DNA of 64,000 nucleotides from a virus, in IMG/VR virus record IMGVR_UViG_3300031537_000001, positions 29,293 through 93,292 of that record; one strand, written 5' to 3'. Below are positions 24,361 to 34,060 of the stretch, one piece after another. Positions within the stretch are counted from its first letter, which is position 1. Every line of letters begins with the position of its first letter. The notes beneath the pieces were generated by a model. It saw nothing but the letters and a program-made list of their open reading frames with translations, was not told the DNA's origin and made no database searches. The position numbers were made by a program, and so were the translations under genes.

Positions 24361-25023
24361 ATGAAAAGAAGTGAATTAATTGCCGATATAAGAGAGGTTT
24401 TAAGATCTTATTCTATAGATGATGAAATTGCTGATAGACATATTTTATTCCTTATACGAACAAAACGTAACAAATACATACGTCAAAAGGAAATTAATAG
24501 TAGGGGAGAATATAGAAACCAACTACAACAATCTGTATTTTTGGCTTTAGAAATTACAGATACTTCAAGATATCCTGGAATTACAACAGGTGGAAAAATA
24601 CTTCGAACAATTAAATCCTTACCAAATTTAGTAGGTAGAGATGCTTTCAAACAGATGGAAATACGAACTGTTGATTATTTAGGTACAGAAGTAGAGATAC
24701 TTGATAAAGCAAGAGTAGCCTATGCCTCAAGTGCTCCTAAAGGGTTTATTTATTGTTTTCGGGAAGATGATGGAAAACTATATTTTTTCAGTAAAGACCC
24801 TTCACATTTTGCTATTGAACAGGTTGTAGTTCAATGTATACTTGAAGATCCAGAAGAAATAGTAAGTTTGAATAGTTTAACTACACCTCTTGAAATATAT
24901 CCTATCACAGGAGATCTATGGGGTATTATACGGCCTGAAATATTATCAGAACTAGCAATGAGTAAAGGTATTCCTATTGACACATTAAATGATAAAGCTG
25001 ATGCTCCGACACCATCTAAATAA
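24361..25023 (+). CDS. Virion connector/ring-type structural protein
   Basis: The 220-residue product is the first gene of the virion transcript. The N-terminus is helical (SELIADIREVLRSYSIDDE) and a beta-rich half follows (VPxT-like RTVDYLGTEVEIL, FIYCFREDDGKLYFFSKD). In crAss-like genomes the gene order before the tail tube has similar-size head-tail connector proteins, and the next genes here fit that order. No enzymatic motif is present. Assignment rests on position and general fold pattern. Confidence 0.6.
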   Translation: MKRSELIADIREVLRSYSIDDEIADRHILFLIRTKRNKYIRQKEINSRGEYRNQLQQSVFLALEITDTSRYPGITTGGKILRTIKSLPNLVGRDAFKQMEIRTVDYLGTEVEILDKARVAYASSAPKGFIYCFREDDGKLYFFSKDPSHFAIEQVVVQCILEDPEEIVSLNSLTTPLEIYPITGDLWGIIRPEILSELAMSKGIPIDTLNDKADAPTPSK

Positions 25024-25054
25024 ATTAGATTTTGTCTCTCAAGACTTCTTTAAG

Positions 25055-25501
25055 ATGTTTAAGAGACGTAATAAAACTTCAGATATAACTATGCCTACTT
25101 ATACATTAATTATAAGAACTTTCTTTGAATTAGCTGTAACCAAAATCATAAACGATGCTTTTCGATTAAAATTACCTCAATTTGGGTTATTTTATTTGGT
25201 TAAAACTAAACAGAAAATAGGAAAAGATAAAGCGGGTAAAGTTAGAGTATATGGATCTATAAATTGGAAAGCTACAAAGGAATTAATAAAAGAAACAGGA
25301 GATAAAAGTAGAAAGGTATACTATTTAAACGATCATACTAATAGACATGTCTATACTATTTTATGGGATAAATACATGGTTGATTTTACTAATAAAACCT
25401 TCTATACTTTTGCAATTAATAAAAAACACAGACAAGCATTGAATTATGCTATACTAAATTCCGATAAACCTTTAAATGCATATGAGATATGGTATCGTTA
25501 G
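25055..25501 (+). CDS. IHF/HU-like fold virion-block protein
   Basis: I chose ATG 25055 because the in-frame ATG at 24989 lies within the previous gene. The product is about 148 residues. The segment IIRTFFELAVTKIINDAFR followed by LKLPQFGLFYLVKTK has the HU/IHF pattern (helix, then short strand with G-x-F), after which the protein diverges. IHF-like genes have been described in the structural block of crAss-like phages, between capsid genes and the tail tube. It could be a ring or DNA-binding component of the neck. It overlaps the next gene by 13 bases. Confidence 0.6.
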   Translation: MFKRRNKTSDITMPTYTLIIRTFFELAVTKIINDAFRLKLPQFGLFYLVKTKQKIGKDKAGKVRVYGSINWKATKELIKETGDKSRKVYYLNDHTNRHVYTILWDKYMVDFTNKTFYTFAINKKHRQALNYAILNSDKPLNAYEIWYR

Positions 25502-26208
25502 GAGAAATAATGTATAACCTTTTAAAGAACCCTTCTTTAAGAGCTGTAAATAAGAGTGATGTAGTAAATCATTTAAAAGATTTCATTAACCTTGTGGGAG
25601 CCCCCGGATTACATGAAGATAAAAATATAACCTTAGATATTTATGATTTCAGAGCCCAGGTTCCTACCGATTTTATCAATACAACTGTTGTAAGAAAGAT
25701 TATTATCAATAGTGAAGAACCACGTCCTATAACTATGGGACATAATACAGACCAATTCTTTAATACTTATAAAGCACAAAGTGATAATGGCTCTACTATA
25801 GATTTACTTTATACTTTTAAAGTAGTAGGAGATTTTATTTATGTTGACTTTAAAGAAGGACAAATTGAGTTAGCCTATAAAGCATTTAGAGTAGATGAAG
25901 AAGGACTTCCTCTTATTAATGCAGGTACAGCCTTTAGAATAGCTGCTGAATGGTATATTAAAAAACAATACTATATGGTTCTCTGGGAACAAGGTTTACT
26001 TCCGGATAAAGTTTTACAATATACCGATCAACAATATGCATGGCATGTGGGTCAGGCTCATAGTGAACTAAATATACCTGATCCTATTGAAGCTGAAGCT
26101 ATTGGTAATGCAATTGTAAGGTTAATACCTTTGATAGATAATCGCGAGTCAAATTATAAATATGATTCACAAAAAGAAAGATTAATAAATCATGCTCCAT
26201 TTAGATAA
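25489..26208 (+). CDS. Tail tube protein (P22 gp4-like / tubular)
   Basis: The 239-residue product has the crAss-like tail tubular features: N-terminal helix (SLGEIMYNLLKNPSL), the beta core (IDLLYTFKVVGDFIYVDFKEG), and the GLPLINAGTAFRIAAEWYIK segment with an aromatic helix, ending with an extended C-terminus. Such proteins form the tube between portal and tail tip. The alternative ATG at 25510 is possible. It is followed after six bases by the stabilisation-type protein, the expected neighbour. Confidence 0.75.
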   Translation: MVSLGEIMYNLLKNPSLRAVNKSDVVNHLKDFINLVGAPGLHEDKNITLDIYDFRAQVPTDFINTTVVRKIIINSEEPRPITMGHNTDQFFNTYKAQSDNGSTIDLLYTFKVVGDFIYVDFKEGQIELAYKAFRVDEEGLPLINAGTAFRIAAEWYIKKQYYMVLWEQGLLPDKVLQYTDQQYAWHVGQAHSELNIPDPIEAEAIGNAIVRLIPLIDNRESNYKYDSQKERLINHAPFR

Positions 26209-26214
26209 TAAGCT

Positions 26215-29200
26215 ATGTTTAAGAAAGAAAGATATATAGGAACAGGTATTGATCAGGATACTTCCCCAGATAAGAGAGGTAAAGATACTTTTTATGATTC
26301 CGAAAATATAAGAATTTTATATAATGGTAGAAATTTATCCATAAAACCTATTAAAGAATCAGGAGAGTATACTGATGATTTTGAAAATGGAGGAGTCGGT
26401 ATTTATAATATAGGTAGTATAGAAATTAAAAATAAGCTTTACATATTTGCTACTACTAATACATCTACTCCAGGAACCGGAGATCATTTTCTTATAAGAG
26501 TTAATGAGGATGGAAGTACTGATACAATGTATTCTGGATCTGCAACAGCAGATTGGGATTTTTCTACACAATACCCACTTGAATTAGTAGCTAATTATGA
26601 AAATGAAGATATAATTAAACTATATTGGACTGATGGATACAATCTTTTTAGGTTTATAAATGTAGCCCTTACTCCTTCAGGAACTCCAAAAATAAATATA
26701 GTAGAAGAGATTACTTTGAGTCAATTAGAACCTACTTTAGTAGCTGGCGGTAGTCTTAAAGCTGGAAATATTCAATATGCATATACTCTTTATAATTTAA
26801 ATGGTAGTGAATCTGTTTTATCTCCTTTTTCCAGAATGATGTCTGTTTCTCTTAATATGAAAGGTTATAATAGTAATCAATCTACCGGATTGTCTATGCA
26901 TTTATCAGCTACTATTGATACAGATTTTGAATATATTAGAGTTTACTCAATACATTTTTTAGAACTTAACCAAACTCCTGTAATAACATTAGTTCTGGAT
27001 GAACAAATTACTTCTAGTACATTTGTTTTTATTGATGATGGTAACTCAGTTGTTGCAGAATTAAGTGAGGCTGAACTATTTTCATTAGGTGGAAGACCTT
27101 TCATAGTAGGTACACTTGCTGCTAAACGTAATAGATTATTTATAGCTAATTACAGTATAAATAATTTTGATCCGGATATAGATATGAGGGCTTTCGGGTT
27201 TCCAATTTCAAGTGATATTTACTATGTAAAAAATTCTGGAGGATCTCCTACAGCCTACGATACTTCAACGGTATTTAATATGCCTCCGGAAACTGATGAT
27301 TGTATTAATCCTGATCCAGATACTTACATATATGCCAGAGGCACTTCTCCAGGGGTCGCTGGCCCTAATATCTCTATTTTTATAGCAGGTATAGATTTAT
27401 CCACATCTACTGATGGATTTAATACCCCTTCTTTAAAACGGGGGGAAATTTACAGGTTTGGAATAGTTTTCTTTAATAAGTACGGACAAAAGAGTCCTGT
27501 TAAATGGATAAGTGATATAAAAATATATCATCATCCGTTTGGAAGACATAGAATGATGATTCCTTATGTTGTATTAACTACAGCAGGTTCTGCTGCTGCT
27601 ATTGCAGCAGGATGTACTAATTACCAGTTAGTGATGGTTGAACGTAAAGTTTGGGATAGAACTATCATTGCTCAAGGGTTTTTAGTTCCTGCTACACAAT
27701 ATAAGGTTATAAGTTCTGGAACACCTTTAAGTCCATATTATCATCCTCATCATGCTGTTAAAGATATATGTACAGAATCCGGATTTAGTATGTTAAATCA
27801 TTTTCAATCTGATGTAGATTGGGATTCTACCAGTTTAAATGCTCCGGAAATTACAACTGCAACCTTATTTTTTTATTCTTCAGATACAATATTTGAAAGT
27901 CAACTTGATTCTGCTACTTCAGTAGTATGTATAGGAACAAATTATCCTGCTGCCAGTACTGATAATTCTACTGAATTTTTATATCTACAAGATGGAGTAA
28001 AATCGGCAACATATTCTGCTACTTATAATACTTTACAACTTACCGGATATCCTCCACCTGCCTCATTTGGAGCTACTTTTCTTTTTGATAAAGATACAGC
28101 TACTCATACTGCAATAACTAATTTTTTTACTACATTTATCAGGAATTATAATACTGCATCAGATGGTGTTACTCCGGGATCTACTCCTTTAGTATTATAT
28201 GAAGTAGATTTAGAAGAACCAAGTATGTTTTTAGCTAAAGGAGAAACAAAATTCTTTACGTCTACTCTAACGGTATCTAACGTTGTACAAATAAATAATC
28301 TTGTAGGTCCCGATGAAGGATCTTTTTATAGTAAATATTGTGGTTGTGCTGTTTTAAAATTTGCTACAACTGCCCCTAGATGGCATTCTTTAACTGTACT
28401 TAACAGTTGGGAAAAATTTAGTCCGCATGGAACTGATGCAAATCGTAGAATACCTATAGTAGATTTAAAACGAACACTTACTAATCAATATGGTGGTAAT
28501 ACTTACGAAGTTAAAAGACGAAATGAATACTCAATTTCAGGTGCAATTAGAACAATTGATACTACTCCTCATTTTGAAGTAATAGGAGATATTTACTTAG
28601 GTCCATTATCTGTTAATAGAGCAGATGGTGAAAATACAACTTCCATACATAAAAACTGGAATATTTATGAACATATTAAAGTAGATTATATAGAAAATAA
28701 TCATAATGTTTTCTGTAGAAGAGATAATATGTATTCCTGGTCTTCTGGTATCAGTGCAACAACTAATTACCGATATTTTAGAATTGATGATAATCATGCA
28801 TTGTTAGGGGCCTATAATCAAAAAGCCAATTTTATAAAAAATTTTGGAAAACCAGTTAACTTTAATTCAACCGATATTTTTAGAAATGTAGTTCAAGCAT
28901 CAAAAGAAAAATTTCCTAATGAAATGATTGATTCCTGGACTAAATTTCCAGTAAATGAAAATAGATATTTAGAAGGAATTTATGGTAGTATTACTAAACT
29001 ATACAATTTTAAAGGAGAAATATATGCTTTTCAAGAAAAAGGAGTATGTGTACTTTCAATTAATCCTAGAATTCAAACTCAAGCTACAGACGGAGTAAAT
29101 ATTGAACTTGGTATCGGAGCCGTGTTATATGATCATAGATATCTAAATACTAACAATGGGGCTACTAATAAATTTGCTATTATCGATGATAATAAAAACT

Positions 29201-29850
29201 TATTTTTCTATGATCCTGTTTTTAAATGTATAACTGCATTAGAAGATACCAATCTTACAAATTCTCTTGGTGTTAGAAATATAGTGGCAAATCTTGATCA
29301 TGGTGTTCTCAAAACTCTGTTTGATAAATTTAAAAATGAAGTTTATTTTGTTTTTAATACCTATTCTTTAATTTATAATACCGATTTACAAAAATTCACA
29401 TCAAGATTTATACATGATACGGGTTTTGATGGGATGTATATGACATTTGGTAATAAAGTCTTATATAAAAAGTTAGGAGATGAAATACAACAACGAGAAA
29501 TTGCTGCAACTTATAAAGCTTCATTAATTACTTATCTATTTAATCCGGAGCCAGGCTTTGATAAAATATTTCATAATTTAGAATTTAGACATTACGGTAA
29601 AGATTTTGATCAGATACGTGTTTATGGACAGATTACTGCTAATGTAGCAGAAGTATTGTTATCCGGTAAAATCTATAACAAGTTTAATATAAAAAGAATT
29701 CATATTCCAAGGATATTAGAAGGTCATACAACATTAGCGACAAGAGAAAGATACAGAGAGATGTATTTAATGGTACAATTATCTACTTTTGCCGGGAGTA
29801 CTGACTATAATTTAGATGATATGGTTATAATGTATAATATAAAAGGTTAA
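26215..29850 (+). CDS. Large tail stabilisation/muzzle-type protein (1,211 aa)
   Basis: The 1,211-residue protein is beta-rich throughout and starts with a short basic segment and TGIDQDTSPDKRGKDTFYDSENIRI, the entry form of packaged-DNA stabilisation proteins in these phages. It has many repeated short beta strands (ILYNGRNLSIKPI, YIFATTNTST) typical of a beta-propeller-like body, then a C-terminal domain. By position directly after the tail tube it would build the tail nozzle. It has no transmembrane segment. Assigned by position and pattern. Confidence 0.75.
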   Translation: MFKKERYIGTGIDQDTSPDKRGKDTFYDSENIRILYNGRNLSIKPIKESGEYTDDFENGGVGIYNIGSIEIKNKLYIFATTNTSTPGTGDHFLIRVNEDGSTDTMYSGSATADWDFSTQYPLELVANYENEDIIKLYWTDGYNLFRFINVALTPSGTPKINIVEEITLSQLEPTLVAGGSLKAGNIQYAYTLYNLNGSESVLSPFSRMMSVSLNMKGYNSNQSTGLSMHLSATIDTDFEYIRVYSIHFLELNQTPVITLVLDEQITSSTFVFIDDGNSVVAELSEAELFSLGGRPFIVGTLAAKRNRLFIANYSINNFDPDIDMRAFGFPISSDIYYVKNSGGSPTAYDTSTVFNMPPETDDCINPDPDTYIYARGTSPGVAGPNISIFIAGIDLSTSTDGFNTPSLKRGEIYRFGIVFFNKYGQKSPVKWISDIKIYHHPFGRHRMMIPYVVLTTAGSAAAIAAGCTNYQLVMVERKVWDRTIIAQGFLVPATQYKVISSGTPLSPYYHPHHAVKDICTESGFSMLNHFQSDVDWDSTSLNAPEITTATLFFYSSDTIFESQLDSATSVVCIGTNYPAASTDNSTEFLYLQDGVKSATYSATYNTLQLTGYPPPASFGATFLFDKDTATHTAITNFFTTFIRNYNTASDGVTPGSTPLVLYEVDLEEPSMFLAKGETKFFTSTLTVSNVVQINNLVGPDEGSFYSKYCGCAVLKFATTAPRWHSLTVLNSWEKFSPHGTDANRRIPIVDLKRTLTNQYGGNTYEVKRRNEYSISGAIRTIDTTPHFEVIGDIYLGPLSVNRADGENTTSIHKNWNIYEHIKVDYIENNHNVFCRRDNMYSWSSGISATTNYRYFRIDDNHALLGAYNQKANFIKNFGKPVNFNSTDIFRNVVQASKEKFPNEMIDSWTKFPVNENRYLEGIYGSITKLYNFKGEIYAFQEKGVCVLSINPRIQTQATDGVNIELGIGAVLYDHRYLNTNNGATNKFAIIDDNKNLFFYDPVFKCITALEDTNLTNSLGVRNIVANLDHGVLKTLFDKFKNEVYFVFNTYSLIYNTDLQKFTSRFIHDTGFDGMYMTFGNKVLYKKLGDEIQQREIAATYKASLITYLFNPEPGFDKIFHNLEFRHYGKDFDQIRVYGQITANVAEVLLSGKIYNKFNIKRIHIPRILEGHTTLATRERYREMYLMVQLSTFAGSTDYNLDDMVIMYNIKG

Positions 29851-29856
29851 AACAAA

Positions 29857-31008
29857 ATGGCTAAGAAGAAAAATTGGATACAAGAGGCAGTAAACCCAGC
29901 TCATAAAGGATACTGTACTCCAATAACAAAATCAACATGTACGGGACATAGAAAAGCATTTGCTTTAACAATGAAAAAGAAACATGGATTCCATGCTTTT
30001 GGAGGTTTGATAGGTCTTCCTGAAGGAGAACCAGGTTTAAATGCACCACCTATATATACACCTTCTGATAAAACACAATGGTTTCCAGAAAGTGCAGCAT
30101 TAAGTAAATATAAAACTTTAATAAGTCAAGGTAAAGCAAAAGATGCTGATAATCTTATATTTGGTTACTATTCTAATGAACCTTATGGACCCTATAAAGA
30201 AGGAACTCATTCTGAATATGAAAAAAAAGGTAGAATAAAACCAATAAGAGCTAATGATCTACGTAATTTAGATACAAAACAATATAAACCTCCTAGCGAT
30301 TATGGTGCTTTAATGGAAACTTTAGGTAAAACAAAATTTGATCAAAATCCTGGAGCTAATTATCAAAATTTAACTGTTAAAATGGTTAAAGGAGGTCTTG
30401 TAAATCCACTTGTTAATATGTATGATTTAGGTGGTGAAGTAAGACCAGGACAAGAAAGTTTTATAAATAATAATATAAATGGTATATCCTCTGTTGCCGG
30501 AACGGTAGGTCAAGGATTACAGAATTCAGGATCTGCTGCTGGTACAATTGCTGGAGGAGCTTTAAAAGGAGCTGCAATGGGTACTGCTGCATTACCTGCA
30601 TTACCTGGAGTAGGAGCAGTTATAGGAGGTGTTGTAGGATTAGTAGGTGGAATATTTACTAATAAAAAACGTAAAGAAGAAGAAGAAAGACTTAAAAGAG
30701 AAGCTCATCAAAAACAAGTATTAACAAATATGGCTTCAATGCCTACACCATCCGGAGGTATTGTTCCAGGTGTAGCTAATCCTTATATGTTAAAATGTGG
30801 AGGTTTAGCAAAGGCTGCTGGAGGTTTGTTAAGTCCTAATTTACTCGAAACTTATGATTCAGGAGGTTTACATGAAACAAATCCTTATGGAGGTATACCA
30901 ATTGGAGTAGGTAAAAATTCTAAAATGAATACAGTAGAGCAAGGTGAAGCAGCTTTTAATTTCAAAGATGGAAAATATATATTCAGTAATCGTTTAAAAA
31001 TAAACTAA
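29857..31008 (+). CDS. Ejection-type virion protein with glycine-zipper segment
   Basis: The N-terminus (KKKNWIQEAVNPAHKGYC with TKSTCTGHRKAFA) is a motif I recall in many phage-encoded virion proteins. Around residues 228-272 is a glycine/alanine-rich hydrophobic stretch (GAVIGGVVGLVGGIFT) followed by a very basic segment (NKKRKEEEERLKREA), like the membrane-inserting zipper of ejection proteins. The C-terminal end has GGLHETNPYGGIPIGVGKN and VEQGEAAF, a widespread gut-phage virion motif. It likely lies inside the capsid and enters the host with the DNA. Inference from pattern. Confidence 0.6.
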   Translation: MAKKKNWIQEAVNPAHKGYCTPITKSTCTGHRKAFALTMKKKHGFHAFGGLIGLPEGEPGLNAPPIYTPSDKTQWFPESAALSKYKTLISQGKAKDADNLIFGYYSNEPYGPYKEGTHSEYEKKGRIKPIRANDLRNLDTKQYKPPSDYGALMETLGKTKFDQNPGANYQNLTVKMVKGGLVNPLVNMYDLGGEVRPGQESFINNNINGISSVAGTVGQGLQNSGSAAGTIAGGALKGAAMGTAALPALPGVGAVIGGVVGLVGGIFTNKKRKEEEERLKREAHQKQVLTNMASMPTPSGGIVPGVANPYMLKCGGLAKAAGGLLSPNLLETYDSGGLHETNPYGGIPIGVGKNSKMNTVEQGEAAFNFKDGKYIFSNRLKIN

Positions 31009-32006
31009 TGGACTACAAAACAGAATTCGGATTACCAAAAGCTATAAAAGGTAAAACATTTGCTGAAGCAGCTAAATATATAGAAAAATTATTTGAGGGC
31101 AGAAATTCTAAAATTGATAATGATACTAAAGGTATTCTTATGCAACGATTAAGAAATTTACAAGAATCAAAAAAAGAAAAGAAGCAACAACAAGTACCTG
31201 CTAACCAATTTCAATTAGGTGGAGAACCTACCTATCCAGGTCAGGGAGTAATCCAAGCTAATCCTAATATCAATCAACAAGTTCCTGTAAATGCTTCTCT
31301 AGGGTTACCAAATACTAATATTTCTGATATAAATGCTAATGCATTTACCTGGCCTATAGATCAAACACCCAAAGTCTCAAATACATCAAATGGATCAACT
31401 TCCTGGTGGGATAGAAATAAATCTTTGGTAGGTGATGTAGCATCCTATGGATTAATGGCTTCTCCTATTATAGGGAATATGATGGCTATGAAAAATTTAT
31501 CTAAACCGGAAACAGTTAGTGCTGGAAATATTAAAACCTCATTAACTCCTCAACTTGTAAACAGACAACAAATAGAAAGAAATCTTGTTCGACAATTGGC
31601 AGGTAATAGACAAGCATTACAATCTGTATCCTCTGGAGATTTTGGACAGTATGCTGCTAATCTTCAATCATTACATTCAAGTTCAGCTTCGGCGTTAGGT
31701 ACAGTTAATTTACAAGCTGATATGGCTGATGCACAAGAACGAGCACGAGTAGAAGAAGGAAACATAGGTATTCAACAATTTAATATAAATCAGCAACAAA
31801 GATCTTCTGAAATAAATGCTCAGAATCAAGCTGCATACGATGCTCAAAAATTAGCATTACAACAAGGTATGTATCAAAATATATCTAATGTAGGACAAAG
31901 TTTATTTAATTATAAACAAGCTCAAAAATATGCTGATGCACAAAGTAGAGCTATGATGTTCTTAGCTTTAAATAAAACAAATCCACAACAAGAAATACAG
32001 AAATAA
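31008..32006 (+). CDS. Helical cargo/ejection-type virion protein
   Basis: The 332-residue product overlaps the previous stop by one base (TAATG). It has a long Q/A/N-rich helical region from about residue 180, preceded by a short hydrophobic segment (VASYGLMASPIIGNMMAM). This composition resembles internal ejection proteins such as P22 gp7 or T7 gp14, which form a conduit in the membrane. No catalytic motif is present. Confidence 0.6.
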   Translation: MDYKTEFGLPKAIKGKTFAEAAKYIEKLFEGRNSKIDNDTKGILMQRLRNLQESKKEKKQQQVPANQFQLGGEPTYPGQGVIQANPNINQQVPVNASLGLPNTNISDINANAFTWPIDQTPKVSNTSNGSTSWWDRNKSLVGDVASYGLMASPIIGNMMAMKNLSKPETVSAGNIKTSLTPQLVNRQQIERNLVRQLAGNRQALQSVSSGDFGQYAANLQSLHSSSASALGTVNLQADMADAQERARVEEGNIGIQQFNINQQQRSSEINAQNQAAYDAQKLALQQGMYQNISNVGQSLFNYKQAQKYADAQSRAMMFLALNKTNPQQEIQK

Positions 32007-32007
32007 A

Positions 32008-34059
32008 ATGAATAGATATTCTCCTATAGTTCAACCAACGATAGTTAATCCTATCTCATTTGAAGAGTTTGCAAGAGTTCCTTTAGCTGAAGCTAATGCC
32101 AAAGCAGCAGGATTATATTCAACTCAAATGATAGATACTGAATATGATGTAGATGAGAAAGATTTACTTACTGCTGATAATCTTATAAAAACTGTTACAA
32201 AAGAAAAAGATTCTTTGGTTAATAATATTTTAGATGAAGGGGTAACAAATCAAACTATTAATAAATTTCTTAAAGTAAAAAAGACCCGTGATAAAGTATA
32301 TAAAGATTTTCTTACTGTAGCTCAAGAGAATAAAAAGAAGATAGCTTTATGGAGATCTACTTTAGATGCCATGTCTATAAATGGTAAAAGAACTCCCCAA
32401 TTTACTAATCTGGTAAAAGAGACTGAATATAACAAATGGGATGGTACAATAAATGAAGATGGTTCTACAAAAGAATTTAATCCTTACTATGGTCCTGAAG
32501 AGATAAATACTGACCAGGATATTATTAATACCTTACAAAATATTAAAACTACTTATAAAGGTAAACAGGTATTAAAGAATCTATCTTTTAAAGGGTATGA
32601 TAAGTATGGTAAAGTGGTTATGACTGATGAACAAGGAGAATATGTATATGATAATACAGGAGAGATTACTGCTGCTATTGATATGTTATTCAAAGACTAT
32701 AAAGACCCTGAAACTGTTAGAGGAGCTTTTGCAGATTATACCAAATTGGATGAGAAAGATCTTTTTGAAAAACTGAATTATTATAAAGATATTTTTACTG
32801 AAAAAGATGTTAAACCTTATGGTGGAGGTACTCATTTATTTGATGCGCCAATGGCTAATGATGGAGGAGGAAAAAATCCTAATCCATTTAATTCTATAAC
32901 TCCTACCGGACTTACTACTGGAGCTGATGTAAAAATCCCTACAGGATTTGATCTAAGTAAATCTGGAGCTTGGTTAGAAACTGTAAATAAAGAGATGGAA
33001 AAATCACAATCTAAATCAATGGATAAGACTTTTGATGATTTATTGGATGCTGTCTTTGGAACTGAAACAGATGATCCCAATGCTCCTCATCCATTTAAAG
33101 AAGGTCCGTCAATAGGAAATAAAGAAAAACCTGGATGGTTTCAAAGAAATTTTAAAATCTTTGCAGCCGCAGGAGATGTAATTCTTATGGGTACTATATC
33201 AAATCTGGCTAAAAATTTAGAACCTTTAATATCAGCTAAAAATGTTTCTGATAAAAATAAACTAAAAGTTATTTCCTACTTTTCCGGAGCCTATAATAAA
33301 CTTGAAGAAGATAATGTAATCTCTAAGGAAGATAAATTAAATATGTTGAAAGGAGATAAAGTTACTATAAATAGAGTTTATGGAGATATAGTAGATCATG
33401 TAAGTGATTTAGCTGATACAAAAGGAGGTTTGTATGATATTTATCAAGGAGATAATTTAAGGCAAATGCTTGGAAAGGATACAAAAACTCCAGTAGAAGA
33501 TATTACAAAGGATGTAAAAGATAATATATTTTCATTGACTGTTACTGACTTAGAAACCAGAGGTAAAGATTTTACAAAAGATAAAAAAGAACTCTGGAAA
33601 ATGATGAAAGATGGGGAGTTAACAGTAAGAGGTGTACTACCTGCCGGATCTCCTTTAACTACTGATAAGAATGGTAAGTATAGAAAAGAACTTTCTCAAG
33701 CCTATGTATTAACAGATAAAGATGGAAAGGAATATTTGGCAAGTAGATTGTGGGAGCCACGCGAAGGAGGTGAAATAGGGAATGAATTTAGAATAAATCA
33801 AGATCTTGAAAAATACCTTGTATCATTAAAATTTGATATTCAATATCCTATAGCAGTTGTTGGACAAGACAATCAACAAATACGAACTTTTGTTTACAGA
33901 GATTCTGGAGATGGCCATATAAAATTAGGAGTAGGAGATACTAATGGAAAACCTATTGATTTATATAATCAGCCATCTGCCTGGGGATATATTATACCTC
34001 CAAAGAATGTAGATAAAGCTATACAAGCTGGTGAATTTGGACTTCAAACAAAGAAATAA
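32008..34059 (+). CDS. Large virion cargo protein (683 aa)
   Basis: The 683-residue protein is acidic and helical, with a hydrophobic segment at about residues 387-405 (IFAAAGDVILMGTISNL) and charged coiled regions either side. Near its end it has repeated beta-type segments (YVLTDKDGKEYLASRLWE). It has no catalytic signature. It is placed between ejection-type proteins and the giant genes, so it is likely a cargo or conduit protein. Family not recognised. Confidence 0.6.
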   Translation: MNRYSPIVQPTIVNPISFEEFARVPLAEANAKAAGLYSTQMIDTEYDVDEKDLLTADNLIKTVTKEKDSLVNNILDEGVTNQTINKFLKVKKTRDKVYKDFLTVAQENKKKIALWRSTLDAMSINGKRTPQFTNLVKETEYNKWDGTINEDGSTKEFNPYYGPEEINTDQDIINTLQNIKTTYKGKQVLKNLSFKGYDKYGKVVMTDEQGEYVYDNTGEITAAIDMLFKDYKDPETVRGAFADYTKLDEKDLFEKLNYYKDIFTEKDVKPYGGGTHLFDAPMANDGGGKNPNPFNSITPTGLTTGADVKIPTGFDLSKSGAWLETVNKEMEKSQSKSMDKTFDDLLDAVFGTETDDPNAPHPFKEGPSIGNKEKPGWFQRNFKIFAAAGDVILMGTISNLAKNLEPLISAKNVSDKNKLKVISYFSGAYNKLEEDNVISKEDKLNMLKGDKVTINRVYGDIVDHVSDLADTKGGLYDIYQGDNLRQMLGKDTKTPVEDITKDVKDNIFSLTVTDLETRGKDFTKDKKELWKMMKDGELTVRGVLPAGSPLTTDKNGKYRKELSQAYVLTDKDGKEYLASRLWEPREGGEIGNEFRINQDLEKYLVSLKFDIQYPIAVVGQDNQQIRTFVYRDSGDGHIKLGVGDTNGKPIDLYNQPSAWGYIIPPKNVDKAIQAGEFGLQTKK

Positions 34060-34060
34060 G

